DNA of 64,000 bases, taken from assembly GCF_026914265.1 (NCBI RefSeq), contig NC_069131.1, forward strand, positions 8,882,001 through 8,946,000. The letters are read 5' to 3'. Of the stretch, positions 54,477 to 63,738 are shown in pieces. The position numbers were made by a program, and so were the translations under genes. The notes beneath the pieces were generated by a model. The model was not told where the DNA came from and made no database searches. It worked only from the letters and a program-made list of their open reading frames with translations. The first letter of the stretch is position 1, and each line of letters begins with the position of its first letter. The DNA is from Mya arenaria. Its lineage: Eukaryota > Mollusca > Bivalvia > Myida > Myidae.

Positions 54477-54677
54477 TGACTCACAAAATTAGGCACACAA
54501 AGTGACGATGTACAAGTATTTTGGGGTGACGAGCTTTTTGGTTCGCTCGCCCGACCAAACAAAAACACTTTTAGTATATATATAAGTCTTTTTGTTTGGC
54601 CGGGCGAGGTAACCAAAAAGCTCGTCACCCTAAATTATTTGTACATCGTCACCTGGTTTGCTTAAATTTGTGAGTCG
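54477..54677. repeat. Palindrome B1, candidate replication origin
   Basis: Counterpart of palindrome A1, with the same TATATATATAAG centre, AGCGCAT elements upstream and iterated units to about 55060 downstream. Confidence 0.85.
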
Positions 54678-55221
54678 ATTTGTCATAAAGAGAGTAAAAT
54701 GTATGATAAGATGCTTAGCATCTTCAAATAATTTGACATTCATCTTTTGGTTTGACAAATAAAATGAGTAAAATTTATGATAAATTGTTTAGCATCTGTA
54801 AATAATTTGACATTCATCTTTTGGTTTAACAAATAATAGAGTGAAATGTATGACAAATGCTAAATATCATGAATCGATTCAAGACATGACATTTAGCATT
54901 TGGTTTGACAAATAATAAAGTGAAATGTATGATAAACTGCTTAGCATCTGTAAATAATTTGACGTTCATCTTTTGGTTTGACAAATAATAGAGTGAAATG
55001 TTTGATAAATGCTCAGTATCATGAATCGCTTTGATATTCATCAATTTGTTTTACTAATGAACAAATAATGTCATATGGTTTGACAAAAAAGTAGATTGAA
55101 ATACCATTCATTTGTGATGTTTTACACTTGTGAAATGCAGATCGAATGCATTATTTTTGTGCATATTTAATATGTAACGCATACTTAATATCATTACAAA
55201 ACTTGAAACCTACAGCAATTT

Positions 55222-55605
55222 ATGATCTGTACAATGGAGAGACTTAACCGCAAAATTAAAAGAATTGCCATTCTTGAGGCTAGACTTGCTGTACTCAAAA
55301 CAGAGTTACAGTCAGAACTGGAGCAGCTGAACAATTCCAATGACATGACAATGAACTATGGTTCAAAAACATTATCACCTGTACAAACTGAGGTTGAAGA
55401 CTGGGGTGACTGCGTAAGGACTTCAGAAATCATCAGCGAGGAGGACTGGGAATCTGAAGCAAACAGGCAGCCCTTCACTCTTGGTGGGACATTCTGCAAA
55501 ACGAGAAAATCTACAAACTGGGAAAACAGATGCCCTGTTTGTTTCTCAAAAAACTGTGGACATAAAGTGAACAGATGTTTGTTCAGAGAAGCCGCAACTC
55601 AGTGA
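55222..55605 (+). CDS. Coiled-coil protein with C-terminal zinc knuckle (copy B)
   Basis: 127 aa, the same protein as 21642-22025. Confidence 0.6.
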   Translation: MICTMERLNRKIKRIAILEARLAVLKTELQSELEQLNNSNDMTMNYGSKTLSPVQTEVEDWGDCVRTSEIISEEDWESEANRQPFTLGGTFCKTRKSTNWENRCPVCFSKNCGHKVNRCLFREAATQ

Positions 55606-55725
55606 TTTATATTCTACATTATTGTTGTATGTACCATATAACACTCGATGAACAAGTTCAAAAACTTTTTATCATATACAACTGGATAAACAAGTTAAAA
55701 AATAAATAAGCACTTTGTATTTTAC

Positions 55726-57925
55726 CTCGTGTTGTTTTACTTCAATGTCCCGAAACCATTTAAACGAACAACTTCCACTGAGGTCAGACCAGCCATACAG
55801 AGCTGAAAAAACAAAACATTTCTGTTGAAAAATGAAAACATCAATGAGTGAGTAAAATAAGAACAATACTTGTTCAATTTGTTTGCCACCAAAAACATGA
55901 ATCTTAAATGATCTTGTTTTCCCTGCCAGATGATATACAATAAAACTTAACAATATAAGCTTCAACTCACTAATTTTCATTTACTAAATATGAACACTGG
56001 CTAATTAACTTCTATTAAGTCTTTGACCACCAAAGAATATTTGCAGTGAGTTGTAAATGCTTAGTCTCAAAACATATAAACCATTCTTTCAGTTTTCATT
56101 TACAAATAATAGAGCAGAACACTAACAATGTGCTTAAAATTATGATTTATTTGACAACTTTTCATTTTTTTCAAAATTTTTGACTTTGGATTTTCACCAT
56201 AGCGCATTCGTTTTTTAGCTATATACTTACCAAAGCGCATTTGCGTTTAAGCGATGTAGTTTTTTCACACTGAGTACCCCCCTTATGAAACTTTTTTTTA
56301 CATTGAATTTAGAACGATTTAGTTGACTCACAAAATTAGGCACACAAAGTGACGATGTACAAGTATTTTGGGGTGACGAGCTTTTTGGTTCGCTCGCCCG
56401 GCCAAACTAAAACACTTTTAGTATATATATAAGTCTTTTTGTTTGGCCGGGCGAGGTAACCAAAAAGCTCGTCACCCTAAATGATTTGTACATTGTCACC
56501 TGGTTTGCTTAAATTTGTGAGTCGATTTGTCATAAAAAGAGTAAAATGTATGATAAATGCTTAGCATCTTCAAATAATTTGACATTCATCTTTTGGTTTG
56601 ACAAATAATATAGTGAAATGTATGACACATGCTAAATATCATGAATGGATTTGACACTTAGCATTTGGTTTGACAACTGAAAGAGTGAAATGTATGACAA
56701 ATGCTAAAAGTCATGAATCTGAAACATAGCTGTAGTTTTGCTACCATTATGTGAAATAAGTACAAAGAGCAAAATCAAATCATGATGGTTCAGTGTTTCA
56801 GTATATATTAAAGTACCAAGATGAGTTAACTTTACTGTTCATTGTAACTTTGAGATTTGTTTCTGATGAAATTTGGTGAAATTACTTACTTGTTATTGAC
56901 AGAGCAGAACACACTGCATATTGGGTGAGCTTCAGGTTATATAGGCTAGGTTACTCCTCACAACTCTGAAACAAAACATTTTATCAACAAAACTGCACAT
57001 ATTGCTTGTTAGTTTTTTACATTTTTCATTCCATTAAAAGCATGGCTAAGTGCACATTTCATCCACATCAACAATGTTGAAATAATCCTGAAAACAAAAT
57101 ACTTCCTACATACAAACAGAAACAGAAAAACTGTTCACATGCAGAAGGTATTATGTTCCCAACATTTCTTATCATTCACAACAGGAACAAAATTATGCAT
57201 TTATGGCATTGGTAGATATCAAACACAAACTGAAAATTTATCTAATAGCAGTTCAATGTAATAAATCAAACACAGTGTCTGTTATTAGATAAATTATCAG
57301 TTTATAAAAATTATTCCAAGCATATTTCCAAACAGACTAAGCACTGAGATTATGATATGACAGTTCAATTCATGGAATTAATTTTCAGCGATTTTACTTA
57401 CTTGTAAATGTACTTTCTTGGGTACTGCCTTCAACCATTTTGATCACCAGCTTTCTGACACACAGGACGACTGCATCTGAACTGCCGTCTCTGGTTTAAA
57501 AAAAATAATTTTCAACATATTTTTCAAACAAAGAAATAGAAGAAGATATTTATCAATCTTGCATGATTTGTCATTTCTTATTTCTGTCAGTTTGGTCCCT
57601 AAACAAAGTTAAAATCATTCAAAATATGACATAAACAAGACAAGAGATATGAATTAACACCGCTTACTATGTTTTTCAACATATCTAGCCGAGAATTAAA
57701 GTTTCTAAAATCGGCTTCGAGAATGTTCGAAACATTCTAAAACGAGCTGGGAGCAATTTCTTTTGACATAAGTTTTTACGTAATTCAATGCACACATCGA
57801 CAAAACATGTTGGTAATATGATACATCATATATTTAGACACAATTTCTCATAAAACTTTTAAACATTCATGTCATACTTACCGCAGGAAAGCTGGAAATA
57901 CGACCTTCACAATTTATTTTTCAAG
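55726..57925 (-). ncRNA. Predicted multi-exon minus-strand transcript (copy B)
   Basis: The donors and acceptors described for 22146-24345 are all present here, with the same spacing to within a few bases. Confidence 0.45.
56324..56523. repeat. Palindrome B2
   Basis: Counterpart of palindrome A2. Confidence 0.85.
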
Positions 57926-57985
57926 ATGGCCGACCAGCGCACAGCGAGAACTCTGCAATATGACGTCATACATATCACGTCATAT
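57924..57985 (-). promoter_or_regulatory. CRE/YY1-type promoter (copy B)
   Basis: The same AAGATGGCCG, TGACGTCA and TCACGTCA elements as at 24341-24400. Confidence 0.45.
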
Positions 57986-58219
57986 CATTCCATGAATTGC
58001 ATTATTTATTTATTTTTGAACTTTTACGAAAATAAAGAAAATACACTCATTAAAAATAATTTAAAATTATCTTAATCATGTATTATGTATCGTTTTATGA
58101 AATTAAACAATAGGAAAAAAAAAGTTTGTTCATTTTCAGAAAAACGAAATCGAAAGTAGAAATATTTTCTGAAATTGGAAATGTTTAAAACCTCGTAAAA
58201 TCATTTATATCTCTTGTAT

Positions 58220-58435
58220 ATGCATAAACCCGGCTTGATTCAATCGCGAACACATTATAGAAACTATAACTACCAAGGTCGTACCTTCAAACACAGAAAA
58301 TATCCCAAATTTTACACACAAAGAGTATTGTTTACATGGTTCAACCGTATCCAAGTGAATACGACAGACAACACTTTCCCTTATAATAATCAGCTCAGTA
58401 TAGCTTGTACCGAAAATCGTAACATTATTCTGTGA
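58220..58435 (+). CDS. Small ORF, basic, unrecognised (copy B)
   Basis: The same frame as 24638-24853. No domain. Confidence 0.2.
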   Translation: MHKPGLIQSRTHYRNYNYQGRTFKHRKYPKFYTQRVLFTWFNRIQVNTTDNTFPYNNQLSIACTENRNIIL

Positions 58436-58713
58436 TTGTTTTACTTTATTTCATGTTTTATTTTGCTTAAGTATCGTACTTTGTAGCATTTTACGATACA
58501 TTCTGTGTATCTTTGAGGAGTTATGCATAGCGATTTGCACATATATATATGACTATATGACCATTACTCGTTTGATAACTATGAGCAAGCATAGTTGTTC
58601 TTGAAGCTTAAGTGATTCCAACTAGATTACTATAGATAAACACAATAAAATACGAACAGTTCATACATTTTATTTTGTTACTAATCATTGTCTGTTCATC
58701 ACTCAATTTATTG

Positions 58714-59157
58714 TTAAAACTGTTTTGGCACAAACTGTCTCCCACGCCTGGCGAAGAACTGGCGAAGTGCTTCGTGATTCTCATTTTTCTCACTGTTGTC
58801 GCTGGTGCTGAGATCTTCAACACGCTTGTAACAGCACATTTTGTCAACACTCGACAAGTCTTCTTGCAGCAAACACATCAAACAGGGGTACAGTTCAGGG
58901 CACTGATGGCTTGGGGCTCTCTGTTCTGCTTTCTGTTCAGCCTCTCCGTTTTTGAAACAAATCAAACACGGATATAGTTTCGGACACGTGTGGATTTCAA
59001 TTGCCATATTGATGTTTGCATTCAATTGCACACTGTCCATGTTTTTCTGTTTTGCATCAGACCTTCTGAGCAACTTCTTCAAACACGTTTTGATGATTTT
59101 CTTGATTCCCATAATTTGTATATATACTAGATCAGTAGGTTTTGACATGTATGACAT
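58714..59157 (-). CDS. Zinc-binding protein with two CPxLYPCLxC motifs
   Basis: 147 aa, apparently whole in this copy. A basic N-terminus (MGIKKIIKTCLKKLLRRSDA) is followed by two matching motifs about 32 residues apart: CPKLYPCLICFKNGE and CPELYPCLMCLLQED. Each offers three cysteines; together they could bind zinc, or mediate a repeat-type interaction. The tail ends QFFARRGRQFVPKQF. The start could be MSYM or the Met of MGIKK. No family recognised. The copy A version is broken. Confidence 0.55.
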   Translation of the reverse strand: MSYMSKPTDLVYIQIMGIKKIIKTCLKKLLRRSDAKQKNMDSVQLNANINMAIEIHTCPKLYPCLICFKNGEAEQKAEQRAPSHQCPELYPCLMCLLQEDLSSVDKMCCYKRVEDLSTSDNSEKNENHEALRQFFARRGRQFVPKQF

Positions 59158-59424
59158 GAGAAGAAAAGATAAGTTTATATATGAACTATATTCGTTCCAC
59201 TCATTGCATTATTTTAAGCCATGGACCATGCAATCTACAATGCTAGGTACAGTGCTTGCTACTATGTTACTATGCTTCTAGTTTTCAATCGAGATAAACA
59301 AACAATCAAATTGCATTTCAACGCATTTATTCAAAGTTAAAACATCAAAACAATTGTTTGAACCTTTTCATTCGGAAAGCACTTAATGAAGTATCATCAT
59401 GTTTGAGCGGATTGAAAACTAATG

Positions 59425-59775
59425 TCAATTCTTGTTTTCGCTCACAAAAATACTTGGTTCAATTTCGTCAATTTTTACTTCCTCGTCTACGGTCTCAATG
59501 TCTTCAAAATTATCACTATCATAACAGTAACCGTCACAAACGCAGCAATTTCTCATATAACAAACTGCCCCGTCTGGGTTGTCATCTTGCATGGATTCGA
59601 TTTCGCTCGATTTTTGTTCTTCAGCATCTCGCAAATAATCTTCTGCCATCTCCATCATTTTTTCATATTCATTGATATCATTCATGGGTTGCTGAGAACA
59701 AGATTCGCTTTTTTGCTCGTTTTCACTGGTGTTCTCACAAGGCGTTGTTTGCTGTGTCGATGCTTGACTGGACAT
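59425..59775 (-). CDS. Acidic small protein with MAEDYLRDA motif (copy B)
   Basis: 116 aa, identical as far as I can see to 25827-26177. Confidence 0.6.
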   Translation of the reverse strand: MSSQASTQQTTPCENTSENEQKSESCSQQPMNDINEYEKMMEMAEDYLRDAEEQKSSEIESMQDDNPDGAVCYMRNCCVCDGYCYDSDNFEDIETVDEEVKIDEIEPSIFVSENKN

Positions 59776-59910
59776 AATTGTTTGAGAATGTGTATGACAA
59801 GTAACAAATTTTCAGCCCTTATAATAAGAATAAAATAATTCACTAGTAAATCGCATTCCATGATATAAATCGAAAATAAAACTGACATTGAACTCGCTCA
59901 CAATAGAAAT

Positions 59911-60369
59911 ATGACGGACATAAGCAACCTTAATTTACAAATTACCGGCTTCGTAGCGAGACTATGTATGGGTGATAACAAGCACGAGTCTACGTTCAAA
60001 GAAATCGTCTCGATACTTGACAATATCGAAAAAACATTTCTGCAAAACAAACTGGAAACGACCGAGTATCGCAAGAAATGTGGCGCACTACAGCAAAAGG
60101 TGTTCAGGTTGATCAGAGAGAACGATCGGTATAAGCAAACTCATGTGCACAACTCGAATACGGACGATAGTCAACTATTGCAGGACGAAGTTACACGCTT
60201 GACATTGAATCTGTCACAGCTGACTGCGGAAAACAATCAGCTTAAGCAAAATAACACGGCATTGGAAGACGAAGTTTTGCGCTTGAAATCTCAAACAGAC
60301 AACCTGCAATCCTTAGACGAAGCTGCCTGTATGGAACTATTCAACGAAAACACTCAAGATTTTTCATGA
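59911..60369 (+). CDS. Coiled-coil / leucine-zipper-like protein (copy B)
   Basis: 152 aa, the same protein as 26313-26771. One silent base difference was noticed. Confidence 0.65.
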   Translation: MTDISNLNLQITGFVARLCMGDNKHESTFKEIVSILDNIEKTFLQNKLETTEYRKKCGALQQKVFRLIRENDRYKQTHVHNSNTDDSQLLQDEVTRLTLNLSQLTAENNQLKQNNTALEDEVLRLKSQTDNLQSLDEAACMELFNENTQDFS

Positions 60370-60447
60370 ATTACTTTACTTCTGCCACTTACAAGTGAAT
60401 GTTACGAAGTTCAATAAAAAGCAATTTCAAAGCATTCGTTTTTTATG

Positions 60448-60822
60448 TTAATATTTTGTTATCCTAAGTCTTAGAAACGCAAATCTCAGTACGTTTTGCT
60501 TAAACTGTTCTCTTGCGCTTTGCTTGATTCTGGCCAGATAATCTTTTCCTTCTGAGTTACCCAATCTTTTGTAGTAACGTTTAATGTTTCTTCTATTCAT
60601 TTTTCGTGCCGGGTGGTTTATCCAACAAGCGGGACAAAAGCCGTTGTATTTATCAAAACAGCTTGGACACGCGGAATGTTCGAATGCACATTGTTTCATA
60701 ACGAGCAAGCGATAGTCAATGTTACTGTAGCCACCGCACCAATGACAAGCTCTGAAACGTTTTCCGAGTCTCTTATCATACGAAATACATTTTGAGTTTT
60801 TTTTACCGTTGTTGTGAGCCAT
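60448..60822 (-). CDS. RING-like zinc protein, paralogue 1 (copy B)
   Basis: 124 aa, the same protein as 26850-27224. Confidence 0.62.
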   Translation of the reverse strand: MAHNNGKKNSKCISYDKRLGKRFRACHWCGGYSNIDYRLLVMKQCAFEHSACPSCFDKYNGFCPACWINHPARKMNRRNIKRYYKRLGNSEGKDYLARIKQSAREQFKQNVLRFAFLRLRITKY

Positions 60823-61118
60823 ACTTTATTTAAAAGGTTCAAAAATATTTCACTAATATAGTGTCAAGTCAATTTCATTCAGTTTATGTAATTCAAATGT
60901 TTTGACAACAGTAACATGGCAAGTCTTAGCCGTTGGTGACACAATAAACTATTGTCTATATTTGCTGCGTTTACCACATTTACGAAAACACAAGACAAAG
61001 AATATTTCATTTTTTCATGTTTATTTTACAATTGAATCGTTATCTACAAAAACTTGAAACATCATAACACACTAAATGTCTCCAAAGTCCTGATACTCAG
61101 AGTCCCCAGGTTCATTGT

Positions 61119-61661
61119 TCATAAGTATGGTTTTATCGTTTCCCACATATAGCCTATGTGCTTCAACAGAAAATCGTTTAGAATCTCAGGTTCAGCATAA
61201 TCGTTTGAACTGTGTCTCAGTGCTGTCCTCGCTTCTTCCGTCTCACAATACTTGATCTCTCTGTACATTTCAACGCACCTCCTGATCTGGTCTGCCTCAT
61301 ATTTTGACTCCTGAATATTGTATATTTGTTCAAGTATTTTCGCAACTTTATCATGATCCAAAGGGGAAGCCGGCGAAGAATTTTCAAGATCATCGCTAAA
61401 ATTCCCATCCTCGATATCGTCATCATCTGAAAGGACAACAGCTGTAGCTTCATCTTTTCCTTCCCATGCCTTGAACCTCTTCCTTATCGGGCTAGCAGGT
61501 GGAGTAAGAACGTCTGCTTTTACTTTTACTGCGCTGAATTCTTTCTCATCCATGCTCACATCCATACAAGACTCTGCCGCATCTCGCAAATAGTCTTCTG
61601 CCATTGCTTGTAGTTTTTCGTCTTCAGTTGAGTAGTGCTGAGGAGATGATTTGCTTGACAT
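61119..61661 (-). CDS. Acidic protein with MAEDYLRDA motif and PPASP segment (copy B)
   Basis: About 180 aa from MSSKSSPQHY, the same protein as 27521-28063. Confidence 0.6.
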   Translation of the reverse strand: MSSKSSPQHYSTEDEKLQAMAEDYLRDAAESCMDVSMDEKEFSAVKVKADVLTPPASPIRKRFKAWEGKDEATAVVLSDDDDIEDGNFSDDLENSSPASPLDHDKVAKILEQIYNIQESKYEADQIRRCVEMYREIKYCETEEARTALRHSSNDYAEPEILNDFLLKHIGYMWETIKPYL

Positions 61662-61805
61662 GTTGTAGATTGTAGATTGTTTGTAACCAGTGCACAATTT
61701 GGAGACCTTATAATAGCAAAAAAATAATTCATCGATATTACTTTCATATTGGTTTTATGTTCATTTATTTCAAATAGAAGCACATTGTAGCTTTTTGCAT
61801 AAATA

Positions 61806-62348
61806 TCAAACAAGATCCATACAGTCATTGTCCTTGTCAAACATACCAACTCTCATCGATTCGGTTTGCTGGGGGGAGGTATTGCTGTATTCTATTTTCT
61901 GTCTTTTTACAATGTTATCCATCTCACCATTTTCCACTTTTCTTTTCATTCCCGCATTGGAACTGGAATCGTTTAAATCCATCTGCGGTTTGAACATTTC
62001 ATAATAATTCATGAACATTTCCTTATCCAACATATCAACACTCATCGATTCGGTTTGTTGCGGTAAGGTATTGCTGTTGTCTGATTTCTGTGTTTTTACG
62101 GTGTTAGCCAGCTCATCCATCTCACAGTTCATGGCATTGGAATCATTCAAATCCATCTTCTGTCTGTACAATTTACAGTCGTCGCACTGGCAGTTATCGA
62201 TACAGTCATAATAATTCAATCTGAAAAGGATACAGTCATAATAATTCAATCTGAAAAGGATACAGTCATAATAATTCAATCTGAAAAACTTACAGTCGTC
62301 ACACTGGCAGTTGTTTGTCATGATCTCTTTGCAGTTTGGTTTTGCCAT
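61806..62348 (-). CDS. Repeat-built Cys-rich protein (copy B)
   Basis: About 180 aa. As 28208-28720 but with three copies of the ten-residue FRLNYYDCIL unit instead of two, so it is ten residues longer and still in frame. Confidence 0.55.
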   Translation of the reverse strand: MAKPNCKEIMTNNCQCDDCKFFRLNYYDCILFRLNYYDCILFRLNYYDCIDNCQCDDCKLYRQKMDLNDSNAMNCEMDELANTVKTQKSDNSNTLPQQTESMSVDMLDKEMFMNYYEMFKPQMDLNDSSSNAGMKRKVENGEMDNIVKRQKIEYSNTSPQQTESMRVGMFDKDNDCMDLV

Positions 62349-62430
62349 GATCTCTTTGCAGTTTGGCTTTGCAGTCTTTTGCAATGTTTTGCAGTCTTTT
62401 GCTTTTATACCAATTAGAGCTTTCTTTGCA

Positions 62431-62844
62431 TTACAAAAAGGCGAACATCAACACGTCACTTTTGAACTTTTCCCTTGTGCTTTTCTTAATGGTGGCGAGG
62501 TAATCATGCCTCATCTCTCTCAATAACCAGTCGTTAGTTTCTATTTTACCCAATTTCTTGTAGTATCGTTTCCTTTCCTTAATGTGTGCTAACGCAACTG
62601 GATGGTTCAACCAACAAGCAGGACAAGAGCCATTGTATTTATCGAAACAGCTTGGACACGCGGAATGTTCGAACACACAGTTTTTCATAACGAGTAGGAG
62701 ATAGTCAATGTTACTGTAACCACCACACCACTCACAACATCGAAAACGTTTTCCGAATCTCTTATCATACGAATAGTTTGACGTGTTTAACATGTTTGAC
62801 ATGTTTGACATGTTTGGATCTGTATCGGCTGCATCGGCTGTCAT
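62431..62844 (-). CDS. RING-like zinc protein, paralogue 2 (copy B)
   Basis: 137 aa from MTADAADTDPNMSNMSNMLN. The C-terminal ~110 residues are homologous to the gene at 60448/26850: CCEWCGGYSN, CVFEHSACPSC and CPACW zinc ligands, then a basic helix. I prefer this Met because the frame upstream of it runs through simple repeats and the G-tract region. The start region differs in copy A. Confidence 0.58.
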   Translation of the reverse strand: MTADAADTDPNMSNMSNMLNTSNYSYDKRFGKRFRCCEWCGGYSNIDYLLLVMKNCVFEHSACPSCFDKYNGSCPACWLNHPVALAHIKERKRYYKKLGKIETNDWLLREMRHDYLATIKKSTREKFKSDVLMFAFL

Positions 62845-62924
62845 ATTGTTTGTTTGTGTGTTTGTGTGTTTGTATGTGTGCATGAGTTCTTTGTAGCCAC
62901 CACAAATAATGGAATACAGAAAAC

Positions 62925-62973
62925 GGGGGTGAAAATAAGGGGGGGGGATTTTCAACAAGGGGGGGGGGGGGGC
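62925..62973. promoter_or_regulatory. G-tract / A-T / G-tract segment near the repeat end (copy B)
   Basis: Counterpart of 29280-29335, with a longer last G run (12). It lies about 80 bp inside the right end of the element. Confidence 0.35.
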
Positions 62974-63055
62974 CTTTTCTATCAGCCTATTTCCCCAAGT
63001 CCATTCCATTTCCATTTTCATTTTTCAAACATCAAAACAAAACTTCACAGTTTGC

Positions 63056-63400
63056 CTTTATTAATTTGGACATCCGATATCATCTGGAAGCCAGTTATAG
63101 CACGATCCACTCTAAGATCACAGATAAGTTGAAGGATTTTCCAAAAAGGCTACAAGGATAAAAAAAGGTTTATTGTTTTGGTGAAACAGGTTGGCTTGAG
63201 GAAAAGATCAATATTTCAAATATTTCACAGATAACCTTGAGAGTTCGTTTTTTTCAGAAAAAGCACACGTACCTGCCCCCCGCTTGCCTCCTTCTTTATC
63301 TTAATGTCATCTACCACATTTTCCATTAGCGTTTAGATTTCACTTACCTGCTTGAGGATAAAATGCAACCAGCCAGATCGGTCTAACCGAAAATATTGCA
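63056..63400. other. Host flank, upstream of a secreted-peptide gene
   Basis: Begins CTTTATTAATTTGGACATCC directly after the element. No frame is supported. It probably contains the distal promoter of the gene starting at 63451. Confidence 0.5.
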
Positions 63401-63407
63401 TATAAGG
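63401..63407 (+). promoter_or_regulatory. TATA box of the secreted-peptide gene
   Basis: TATAAGG lies 44-50 bp before the ATG at 63451, compatible with a short 5' leader. Confidence 0.6.
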
Positions 63408-63450
63408 CGACGTGAATGATCTCTTGGCTCATTCATCCGGATTAGTCAAA

Positions 63451-63520
63451 ATGCTTCGTTTTCTTGTATTGGGACTATTCGTGTCGGTTTTTTTATCGTT
63501 TCCTTCTGTGAGGGCCGACG
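63451..63520 (+). CDS. Signal-peptide exon of a small secreted protein
   Basis: Codes for MLRFLVLGLFVSVFLSFPSV followed by RAD and one base of the next codon. It has a short basic start, a long hydrophobic core and a polar end, hence a signal peptide. The donor G/GTATGT follows at 63521. Many invertebrate antimicrobial or shell-matrix peptides begin with such an exon, but the mature part lies beyond the window. Confidence 0.65.
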
Positions 63521-63738
63521 GTATGTTTGAGTCTTTCTTCTTTTTTATCAAAAATGAAAAATATTTCTTGATTGTATCATAATTTTAACACCAGCGACGA
63601 TGCATCAAGATCGTTATCAAATGACTTATTAATAATAATAATACGATTTCAAAGAGAAATGCTATATGTGCATGATGTCTTTTATGTTTGTTGTATATTT
63701 GTGACTTATTTATTTTTATGTTAATAATGATATACTCT

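Larger units (their letters stand above)
12157..63055. mobile_element. Integrated large DNA virus-like element with long direct terminal repeats
   Basis: The same ~17-19 kb sequence occurs at both ends (12157-29411 and 44086-63055, same orientation) around a unique region with a family B DNA polymerase, two IAPs and kinases. The sequence changes to host-type DNA exactly where the repeats end. CTTTAT occurs at 12153-12158 and 63056-63061 and may be a 6 bp target duplication. No capsid, terminase, integrase or helicase gene was recognised. The element is broken: several unique-region genes carry breaks, about eight or more in total. By eye the two repeats differ by well under a few percent, so insertion or homogenisation looks recent. 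Family is unresolved (malacoherpesvirus-like or nimavirus-like are candidates). Confidence 0.75.
44086..63055. repeat. Long direct repeat, copy B
   Basis: Same start and end sequences as copy A and the same gene order. It is about 1.7 kb longer, mainly in the AT-rich array at 49385-52110. The remaining sequence differs by scattered single changes and small repeat-number differences. Confidence 0.92.

Noticed and set aside
12157-63055. Giant LTR retrotransposon with 17-19 kb LTRs
   Set aside because: The repeats contain many genes, do not start TG and end CA, and no gag, reverse transcriptase or integrase of LTR type is present inside.
12157-63055. Polinton/Maverick, suggested by a possible 6 bp target duplication
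   Set aside because: Ends are direct repeats, not terminal inverted repeats. No integrase, capsid or protease was seen, and the polymerase is not of the protein-primed type.
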